A stretch of 64,000 nucleotides of DNA from the NCBI GenBank assembly GCA_900555635.1, contig USLU01000015.1:1-64000 (forward strand), written 5' to 3'. Below, one piece after another: positions 53,644 through 61,228 of this stretch. The notes beneath the pieces are model-generated. The model was not told where the DNA came from. It saw nothing but the letters and a program-made list of their open reading frames with translations, and searched no databases. The position numbers and the translations under genes are program-made. Source of the stretch: an uncultured Bacteroides sp. Lineage in GTDB: Bacteria; Bacteroidota; Bacteroidia; Bacteroidales; Bacteroidaceae. The stretch's first letter is position 1, and the number at the start of each line of letters is the position of its first letter.

Positions 53644-56600
53644 ATGCAGGATTTTGTTCATTTACACGTTCATACACAATACTCTCTTTTGGATGGCCAG
53701 GCCAGCGTAAGCAGGTTGGTTGATAAAGCGATGAAAGATGGTATGAAGGGAATTGCCGTGACCGATCATGGTAACATGTTTGGTATCAAGGAATTCATTA
53801 ATTACGTCAGTAAGAAAAATGGTGGACCGAAAGGAGAGATTAAAGATCTCAAAAAACGGATTGCCGGTATTGAAAGCGGTGCGATAGAATGTGAAGACAA
53901 AGAGGCGGAATTAGCCGATTGTCGCGCAAAGATAGTGGAAGCTGAAAATAAGTTGTTTAAGCCTATTGTCGGTTGCGAAATGTATGTTGCGCGTCGTACG
54001 ATGGATAAAAAAGAAGGTAAACCCGACCAAAGTGGTTACCACTTGATTGTATTGGCGAAGAACGAGAAAGGATATCATAATCTGATAAAATTAGTGTCGC
54101 ATGCGTGGACTTCAGGATACTATATGCGTCCCCGTACCGACCGTAATGAGTTGGAGAAATATCACGAAGGATTGATTGTTTGCTCCGCTTGTATCGGTGG
54201 AGAAGTTCCTAAGAAGGTACTTAATGGACAACTGGAAGAGGCGGAAGAGGCTGTGCAATGGTATAAAAACCTTTTTGGTGATGACTATTATTTGGAACTT
54301 CAACGTCATAAAGCTACCGTGCCGCGTGCCAATCATGAAGCTTATCCGTTGCAACAAAAGGCCAATGCTCAGTTGTTGGAATTTGCCAAGAAATATAATA
54401 TAAAAGTAATCTGTTCCAATGACGTCCATTTTGTAGATGAAGAAAATGCGGAGGCACACGACCGCTTGATCTGCCTGAGTACAGGTAAGGATTTGGACGA
54501 TCCGACTCGTATGCTATATACAAAGCAGGAATGGATGAAAACCAAAGCTGAAATGAATGCTTTGTTTGAAGATATTCCGGAGGCTTTGTCTAATACGTTG
54601 GAAATACTCGATAAGGTAGAGTATTATTCTATCGATCATCCTCCCATTATGCCTACCTTTGCTATTCCCGAAGATTTTGGAACGGAAGAAGAATATCGAA
54701 AAAAGTTCACGGAGAAAGATTTGTTTGATGAATTCACCCAAGATGAAAATGGAAATGTTGTTTTGGATGAAGAAGCGGCTAAGGCGAAAATCAAGCGTTT
54801 GGGTGGGTACGATAAATTATATCGTATTAAGTTGGAAGCCGATTATCTGGCAAAACTTGCATTTGATGGAGCCAAAAAACTATATGGTGATCCTTTGTCG
54901 GATGAAGTGAAAGAGCGAATGATCTTCGAATTGTATATTATGAAGACCATGGGTTTCCCGGGATACTTCTTGATTGTACAAGACTTTATTGCAGCCGGCC
55001 GTAGTATGGGGGTTTCCGTTGGTCCGGGACGTGGTTCTGCTGCAGGTTCGGCTGTAGCTTACTGTTTACAGATTACGAAGATTGACCCTATCAAATATGA
55101 CCTGCTGTTCGAGCGTTTCCTGAATCCCGACCGTATTTCCTTGCCTGATATTGATATCGACTTCGATGATGATGGACGTGGAGATGTGCTGCGTTGGGTA
55201 ACCAATAAATATGGGCAAGAAAAAGTGGCTCATATCATTACATATGGTACCATGGCAACCAAACTTGCTATCAAGGACGTTGCACGCGTACAAAAACTTC
55301 CTTTGGCTGAATCGGACCGTCTGGCAAAACTTGTGCCTGATAAGATTCCTGATAAAAAATTGAATTTAAGGAATGCCATTGAATATGTACCAGAGTTGCA
55401 GGCTGCGGAAGCTTCACCTGATCCACTGGTGCGTGATACTTTAAAGTATGCCAAGATGCTGGAAGGTAACGTTCGTGGTACAGGTGTGCATGCTTGTGGT
55501 ACTATTATCTGCCGTGATGATATTACGGATTGGGTACCTGTAAGTACCGCTGATGATAAAGAAACGGGTGAGAAGATGCTCGTTACCCAGTATGAAGGTT
55601 CGGTGATTGAAGATACGGGGTTGATTAAGATGGACTTCCTAGGACTGAAAACGCTGTCCATCATTAAAGAAGCCGTGGCAAATATACGCCTGCATCGTGG
55701 TTTGGAGCTTGACATAGATAAAATATCAATTGAAGATCCTGCTACTTATAAACTCTATTGCGACGGCCGTACCATCGGTACATTCCAGTTTGAATCGGCA
55801 GGTATGCAGAAGTATTTGCGCGAATTGCAACCAAGTACCTTTGAAGACTTGATTGCTATGAACGCTCTTTATCGTCCGGGACCTATGGATTATATTCCGG
55901 ATTTTATCGACCGTAAGCATGGGCGTAAACCGATTGAGTATGATATTCCCGTTATGGAGAAATATCTGAAAGATACGTATGGAATTACCGTATATCAGGA
56001 ACAGGTGATGCTTCTGTCCCGTCTCTTGGCTGACTTTACCCGTGGTGAGTCCGATGCCTTACGTAAAGCGATGGGTAAGAAACTTCGTGATAAGTTGGAC
56101 CACATGAAACCTAAATTCATTGCAGGTGGTCAGAAGAATGGTCACGATCCGAAAGTGCTTGAAAAGATTTGGACCGACTGGGAAAAATTTGCATCGTACG
56201 CGTTCAATAAGTCTCATGCAACTTGTTATTCTTGGGTTGCCTATCAGACGGCATTCCTGAAAGCCAACTATCCAGCAGAATATATGGCAGCGGTAATGAG
56301 TCGAAGTTTGTCGAATATTACGGATATCACCAAGTTGATGGATGAATGTAAGGCGATGGGTATTAATACTTTGGGACCGGATGTGAATGAATCGAACTTG
56401 AAGTTCACCGTTAATAATGAAGGTAACATTCGTTTCGGTCTTGGTGCCGTGAAAGGTGTGGGTGAAAGTGCTGTACAGAGCATTATGGAAGAACGTGAAA
56501 AGAATGGGCCTTATAAGGGTATTTTCGATTTTGTTCAACGTGTCAACTTGAATGCTTGTAATAAGAAGAATCTCGAATGTTTGGCTCTAGCAGGTGGATT

Positions 56601-57438
56601 TGATAGTTTTCCTGAATTGAAACGTGAGCAATATTTTGCTGTAAATGCCAAGAATGAAGTATTTATTGAAACTCTGGTACGTTATGGTAACCGCTATCAG
56701 GCTGACAAGGCGGCAGCGGTCAACTCATTGTTTGGCGGAGAGAATGTGATTGATATTGCTACTCCTGAAATCCTTCCTGCAGAGCGTTGGAGCGACCTTG
56801 ACCGTTTGAATAGAGAGCGTGATTTGGTAGGAATCTATCTTTCTGCACATCCATTGGATGAATATGCTGTTGTATTGGAACATGTTTGTAATACACACAT
56901 GATAGAAGTGGAAGACAAGAATGCTTTGGTAGGGCGTGAAATTACGATGGGAGGTATTGTCACATCGGTTCGTCGTGGTATTAGCAAGAATGGTAATCCA
57001 TACGGTATTGCTAAGATTGAAGATTATTCCGGTTCTGCAGAATTCCCGTTCTTTGGAAATGATTGGGTAACTTATCAAGGATATTTGGGCGAGCGTACTT
57101 TCCTTTTTATCAAGGCTAGGTGTCAACCTAAGCAATGGAGGCAGGATGAGTTGGAGGTAAAGATAACCTCGATGGAATTATTGCCCGATGTGAAAGAAAA
57201 ATTGATTGAGAAAATAACGATTCTCATTCCTCTGAGTGTACTGAATAAAGCTTTGGTTACTGAGTTGGCTGAGTTGACAAAAGAACGTCCTGGTACTACA
57301 GAATTATATTTTAAGGTGACCGATCCGGAAAGTAAAATGACTGTGGATTTGGTTTCACGTCCCATAAAGCTTTCTGTAGGACGTGAACTTATTACCTATT
57401 TAAAAGAACGTCCAGACCTTGAGTTTCGGATAAATTAA
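53644..57438 (+). CDS. dnaE: DNA polymerase III subunit alpha
   Basis: Replicative polymerase, 1264 residues. The N-terminal PHP domain starts FVHLHVHTQYSLLDGQ and has GIAVTDHGNMFG, with a charged insert (about 60-105). The palm carries the catalytic aspartates in PDIDIDFDDDGRGDV (Asp502, Asp504 region) and GPGRGSAAGS before it. FNKSHATCYSWVAYQTAFLK marks the fingers. Helix-hairpin-helix and OB domains follow (REITMGGIVTSVRRGISKNG). C-terminal tail complete. Single gene followed by trxA. Confidence 0.97.
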   Translation: MQDFVHLHVHTQYSLLDGQASVSRLVDKAMKDGMKGIAVTDHGNMFGIKEFINYVSKKNGGPKGEIKDLKKRIAGIESGAIECEDKEAELADCRAKIVEAENKLFKPIVGCEMYVARRTMDKKEGKPDQSGYHLIVLAKNEKGYHNLIKLVSHAWTSGYYMRPRTDRNELEKYHEGLIVCSACIGGEVPKKVLNGQLEEAEEAVQWYKNLFGDDYYLELQRHKATVPRANHEAYPLQQKANAQLLEFAKKYNIKVICSNDVHFVDEENAEAHDRLICLSTGKDLDDPTRMLYTKQEWMKTKAEMNALFEDIPEALSNTLEILDKVEYYSIDHPPIMPTFAIPEDFGTEEEYRKKFTEKDLFDEFTQDENGNVVLDEEAAKAKIKRLGGYDKLYRIKLEADYLAKLAFDGAKKLYGDPLSDEVKERMIFELYIMKTMGFPGYFLIVQDFIAAGRSMGVSVGPGRGSAAGSAVAYCLQITKIDPIKYDLLFERFLNPDRISLPDIDIDFDDDGRGDVLRWVTNKYGQEKVAHIITYGTMATKLAIKDVARVQKLPLAESDRLAKLVPDKIPDKKLNLRNAIEYVPELQAAEASPDPLVRDTLKYAKMLEGNVRGTGVHACGTIICRDDITDWVPVSTADDKETGEKMLVTQYEGSVIEDTGLIKMDFLGLKTLSIIKEAVANIRLHRGLELDIDKISIEDPATYKLYCDGRTIGTFQFESAGMQKYLRELQPSTFEDLIAMNALYRPGPMDYIPDFIDRKHGRKPIEYDIPVMEKYLKDTYGITVYQEQVMLLSRLLADFTRGESDALRKAMGKKLRDKLDHMKPKFIAGGQKNGHDPKVLEKIWTDWEKFASYAFNKSHATCYSWVAYQTAFLKANYPAEYMAAVMSRSLSNITDITKLMDECKAMGINTLGPDVNESNLKFTVNNEGNIRFGLGAVKGVGESAVQSIMEEREKNGPYKGIFDFVQRVNLNACNKKNLECLALAGGFDSFPELKREQYFAVNAKNEVFIETLVRYGNRYQADKAAAVNSLFGGENVIDIATPEILPAERWSDLDRLNRERDLVGIYLSAHPLDEYAVVLEHVCNTHMIEVEDKNALVGREITMGGIVTSVRRGISKNGNPYGIAKIEDYSGSAEFPFFGNDWVTYQGYLGERTFLFIKARCQPKQWRQDELEVKITSMELLPDVKEKLIEKITILIPLSVLNKALVTELAELTKERPGTTELYFKVTDPESKMTVDLVSRPIKLSVGRELITYLKERPDLEFRIN

Positions 57439-57439
57439 T

Positions 57440-57447
57440 TATCTTTG
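57440..57447 (+). promoter_or_regulatory. Promoter -7 element of trxA (TATCTTTG)
   Basis: Perfect TAnnTTTG 42 bp before the trxA start and directly after the dnaE stop codon. Confidence 0.55.
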
Positions 57448-57489
57448 CTTCATTAATAATTAAACATTAAATAATTAATCATTAAAGAA

Positions 57490-57804
57490 ATGGCTTTAGA
57501 AATTACTGACAACAATTATCAGGAACTTTTAGCAGAAGGTAAACCTGTTGTTATGGACTTTTGGGCACCTTGGTGCGGACCTTGTAAAATGGTAGGTCCT
57601 ATTATCGATGAACTGGCAACTGAATTCGAAGGTCAAGTTATCATCGGTAAGTGTGATGTAGACGAAAATGGAGATGTCGCTGCAGAATATGGTATTCGTA
57701 ATATTCCAACCGTATTGTTCTTTAAAGATGGAAAATTGGTGGATAAGCAGGTCGGCTCTGCTCCGAAGTCAACATTTGCAGACAAGATAAAAGCACTATT
57801 ATAA
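57490..57804 (+). CDS. trxA: Thioredoxin
   Basis: Cytoplasmic disulfide reductase, 104 residues. Active site Cys29 and Cys32 (APWCGPCKM), the buried Asp in VVMDFWAPW, and the cis-proline in RNIPTVLFFKDG. Typical length and no signal peptide, unlike the anchored thioredoxin-like protein of the bacteriocin operon. Confidence 0.97.
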   Translation: MALEITDNNYQELLAEGKPVVMDFWAPWCGPCKMVGPIIDELATEFEGQVIIGKCDVDENGDVAAEYGIRNIPTVLFFKDGKLVDKQVGSAPKSTFADKIKALL

Positions 57805-57817
57805 TATACTATTTTGC

Positions 57818-57896
57818 GATTTACGATTTACTATTTAGTTGCGCAGTGATTCTGAAAGGTTAAATAGTAGTAATTCGTAAATTGTAAATCGTAAAT
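57818..57896. repeat. Imperfect inverted repeat after trxA
   Basis: CGATTTACGATTTACTATTT on the left is mirrored by TTAAATAGTA and AAATTGTAAATCGTAAAT on the right. AT-rich arms; likely a terminator or a dispersed Bacteroides repeat. Confidence 0.55.
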
Positions 57897-57921
57897 GAAT
57901 TAACCCTTAAAACATAAAGAT

Positions 57922-58254
57922 ATGGGACTGGAAGACGATTTTTTGCAGAGTGACATCGATGATGAAAAGACCATCGAGTACATCAGGAATTATTTGCCGC
58001 AAGAGTTGAAAGAGAAATTCTCTGACGACGAGTTCTACTATTTTCTCGATTTGATTGATGAGTATTATTCTCAAAGTGGCATCCTTGATAATAAGCCCGA
58101 TGAGAATGGATACATTGAGATTGATCTTGGAGAAATCGTTGATTATATCGTCAAAGAAGCCCATAAAGACGAAATGGGTGAGTATGACCCGGAAGAAATT
58201 CTTTTCATCGTACAGGGTGAAATGGAATATACGGAGTCGCTGGACGAAGAATAG
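57922..58254 (+). CDS. Conserved acidic protein of unknown function
   Basis: 110 residues, very acidic and soluble, no signal or membrane segment. Contains LPQELKEKFSDDEFYYFLDL and DLGEIVDYIVKEAHKDEMGE. I recognise it as a hypothetical of the Bacteroides core type but know no function. 118 bp after trxA, followed by a clear terminator. Confidence 0.65.
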   Translation: MGLEDDFLQSDIDDEKTIEYIRNYLPQELKEKFSDDEFYYFLDLIDEYYSQSGILDNKPDENGYIEIDLGEIVDYIVKEAHKDEMGEYDPEEILFIVQGEMEYTESLDEE

Positions 58255-58286
58255 TCTATTCTTAATAAAGTCCACATGATTTAGAG

Positions 58287-58322
58287 AATCCGATTAGCTT
58301 GCTTAGGCTTGTTAATCGGATT
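58287..58322 (+). terminator. Intrinsic terminator
   Basis: AATCCGATTA (58287-58296) and TAATCGGATT (58313-58322) are perfect arms, followed by TTTATTTATT. It ends the trxA-acidic protein unit. Confidence 0.75.
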
Positions 58323-58433
58323 TTTATTTATTAAAAACATTTATGTAGTCTGTTTCAAAATTAAAGCTATATTTGCAATATTCTATTATCGACTATTTAA
58401 CAGATTATAAATTAATAATTTAGAGCAGAGCAC

Positions 58434-60077
58434 ATGTTTAAGATGAATTACTCTTATTGGCAGTATGGAGTATTGTTGTTGTTCTTATTATCCTTTCATT
58501 CTTCAGCCTTTTCAAAACAAGCGGATTCAATAAACTATTATTTCCGGAAATTAGACAAGGAATTATTGAATAAAAAGGAATTCGAAAATCGGAAGCAACA
58601 AAATATTCAAAAATTGAATGGGGAACTAGCTAAGACAAAAAGCGTTGAAAAGCAATATGATATTTATGGCTTACTTTTGAATGAATATTTGGCATACAAT
58701 TATGATTCGGCGTTTGTTTGCGGAAGTAATATGATTCGGATTGCAGAAGAATTACGTGAACCTGTAAAATTGGCGGATTCCCGCTTGGTCGTTGCTTACA
58801 GTTGTACATCAGCAGGACTATTTCTGGAGGCAAAAGATTTACTCCAATCCATTGATTCTGCTAGCTTGGATGCGGAACGTAAAGTCGCGCTATATTCGAC
58901 TTATTCCAAACTATATTTGGATATGGCTTTGGCTATACAGCATAATCCTTATAAAAGTTTTTATTTGAAAAAATCAATCTACTATAGTAATTTGATTATT
59001 AATATGAAAGGGGCGGAACATTCCCTGAGTAAACTACAGCAAATCAATATATTTAGGTGTCAGGAAAACTATGGTAAAGCGATAGAATCTACCAAACATT
59101 TTCTGGAAACAGTGAATGTGGACGATCGTAGTCGTACACTTTGTATTGGTGGTATAGGGACATTTTATTTATTGAGTGGAGATACCTTGAAGGCAACTTA
59201 TTATCTGACAGAAGCAGCAATTGGGGATATTCGTAATGTAACGAAGGAAAGTTCTGCGCTTTCAGATTTGGCGACTATTGCTTTCCGACATGGTGATATA
59301 GATCATGCTTATATGTACATTAAACAAGGTATGAATGATGCTTACTTCTTCAATGCTCGTCATCGTAAAGTGGAGGCGAGTGATATACTCCCGATAATAG
59401 AAGCCAGTCGTTTTGAAATAATGCAGAAACAACAAAGCAAATTGTTTATTGCATTAGCGTTTGTTACATTCTTGTTTTTATGCTTTCTTGGAGCAATGGC
59501 ATTTATTCTGAAACAGATGCGATTACTTAAGAGGGCAAGAAAACTTATTCAGCAGCAAAATGTGGATTTGAAGGAGGTAAACAAGCGATTGAAAGATGGA
59601 AGTAAAGTGAAAGACGAGTATATTGGATATTTCTTTAGTCTTAATTCTGCTTTTATGGATGAATTCGACAACTTCCGAAAGTTGGTAATTCGTAAACTTG
59701 CCGGTAAACAATATAATGAGTTACTACAAATAGTAAAACAAGATGATTCCCTTAGAAACAGAGAGAATAAATTTACCTCATTTGATGGCATATTCTTGAA
59801 ATTATTCCCCGATTTTGTAGATCACTTCAATGCTTTATTTCCCGAAAAAGACAAAATCGTCCCCCCTTCACCCACAGTTTTAAATACAGAATTAAGGATA
59901 TTCGCATTGATACGGCTGGGGGTAACGGATAGCGACCATATTGCTAAGTTTCTTAATTATTCGGTTAATACGATTAATACTTATAAATCGAAGATAAAGA
60001 ATCGGTCAATGATTCCAAATAATCTGTTTGAGCAGAAAATAATGGAGATAGAATCTGTAAGATCGGATATTGAGTAG
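58434..60077 (+). CDS. DUF6377-type membrane regulator of a glycan locus
   Basis: 547 residues. Signal peptide (YGVLLLFLLSFHSSAFSKQ), TPR-like periplasmic helices to about 335, one membrane helix (LFIALAFVTFLFLCFLGAMA), then a coiled coil and a C-terminal DNA-binding domain (FALIRLGVTDSDHIAKFLNY, SVNTINTYKSKIKNRS), the DUF6377 pattern common next to SusCD loci. Same overall plan as the 30.8-kb TPR-HTH protein but not closely alike. Likely controls the esterase and SusC genes downstream. Confidence 0.85.
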   Translation: MFKMNYSYWQYGVLLLFLLSFHSSAFSKQADSINYYFRKLDKELLNKKEFENRKQQNIQKLNGELAKTKSVEKQYDIYGLLLNEYLAYNYDSAFVCGSNMIRIAEELREPVKLADSRLVVAYSCTSAGLFLEAKDLLQSIDSASLDAERKVALYSTYSKLYLDMALAIQHNPYKSFYLKKSIYYSNLIINMKGAEHSLSKLQQINIFRCQENYGKAIESTKHFLETVNVDDRSRTLCIGGIGTFYLLSGDTLKATYYLTEAAIGDIRNVTKESSALSDLATIAFRHGDIDHAYMYIKQGMNDAYFFNARHRKVEASDILPIIEASRFEIMQKQQSKLFIALAFVTFLFLCFLGAMAFILKQMRLLKRARKLIQQQNVDLKEVNKRLKDGSKVKDEYIGYFFSLNSAFMDEFDNFRKLVIRKLAGKQYNELLQIVKQDDSLRNRENKFTSFDGIFLKLFPDFVDHFNALFPEKDKIVPPSPTVLNTELRIFALIRLGVTDSDHIAKFLNYSVNTINTYKSKIKNRSMIPNNLFEQKIMEIESVRSDIE

Positions 60078-60249
60078 CAATATTAAAGTTTAAAGCCATT
60101 ATATTTTTAGAATGCTATGTGTCATATTATCAGCGTGTTAATATTTTAATCCATTATATTTTCATTATAGAAAAGCGTACTCCTTTGCATTTAACTATTG
60201 AGGAGATTAATTTTGCAATATCCAAATAACCTCTAAAAATAAGAGTATT

Positions 60250-61173
60250 ATGAAAAGCAAAATTTGTATTCTCCTTTCATTATTGATAGCTCAATTGGCA
60301 TGGGCGAATCCTTATAATGATAAAGCTATAAAGGTGGACAACACTGTGAAAGTTTCGGCAGGTTCCATTGAAAGGTATTTATTTCGCTCAGATTATGTAG
60401 ATGAGAGAAATATAGATGTTTGGTTACCGGAAGATTATTCTGGGAGTAGAAAGTATGCTGTGCTTTATATGCACGATGGTCAGATGCTCTATGATGCCAG
60501 TGGTGCTTGGAATGCGAAAGAGTGGGACGTAGATACTACGGTTGATAAGCTAATGAAAGAGGGAAAAATTAGAGATGTGATTGTAGTTGGTATTTATAAT
60601 AATGGTAACAAACGTCATATAGAGTACTTTCCCCAAAAGGCAATTGATCTTATTGCTGAACCTGAACATAAAAAAGTTATTGATTTAATGCCGGGAGGTC
60701 CTTTAGCAGATAAATATCTGAAGTTTATTGTTACAGAACTGAAACCATTTATTGATGCTACTTATTCGACTAAACCGGAGCAGAAGAATACATTTATAGC
60801 TGGATCGAGTATGGGCGGATTGATTTCTATGTATGCCATCTGTGAATATCCGCAAGTTTTTGCCGGAGCCGGATGCCTCTCTACTCATTGGATTGGTACT
60901 TTCGATAATAATAAAGAAATACCTGAGGCATTTAATGCATATTTAAAGAAGAACCTGCCTTCTGCCCGGAATCATAAAATATACTTTGACAATGGTACTG
61001 TAGGCTTGGATGCTAATTATCCTGAATATCAAAAAATGATAGATTCAACTGTAAGAGCGGCTGGGTATACTGATAAATCATTGATGACTTTGGAGTTTTC
61101 CGGTGATGACCATAATGAGATATGTTGGTCGCTCCGTCTTCACATACCATTGACTTTTTTACTAGAAAAGTAA
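60250..61173 (+). CDS. Secreted esterase, CE1/esterase-D-like alpha/beta hydrolase
   Basis: 307 residues with signal MKSKICILLSLLIAQLAWA. Alpha/beta hydrolase: nucleophile Ser187 (AGSSMGGLISMY), His288 (SGDDHNEICW), acid probably Asp247 (IYFDNGT) or Asp254. NIDVWLPEDY and YAVLYMHDGQMLYD match the putative-esterase (PF00756) family, which includes feruloyl and acetyl esterases acting on plant glycans. It lies between the DUF6377-type regulator and a SusC, so it may remove ester groups from their shared substrate. Confidence 0.87.
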   Translation: MKSKICILLSLLIAQLAWANPYNDKAIKVDNTVKVSAGSIERYLFRSDYVDERNIDVWLPEDYSGSRKYAVLYMHDGQMLYDASGAWNAKEWDVDTTVDKLMKEGKIRDVIVVGIYNNGNKRHIEYFPQKAIDLIAEPEHKKVIDLMPGGPLADKYLKFIVTELKPFIDATYSTKPEQKNTFIAGSSMGGLISMYAICEYPQVFAGAGCLSTHWIGTFDNNKEIPEAFNAYLKKNLPSARNHKIYFDNGTVGLDANYPEYQKMIDSTVRAAGYTDKSLMTLEFSGDDHNEICWSLRLHIPLTFLLEK

Positions 61174-61228
61174 ATTCTCAGCGAGAGTTTTTACGATATT
61201 CTTAATACTTAACCCTAATTTTTTATTT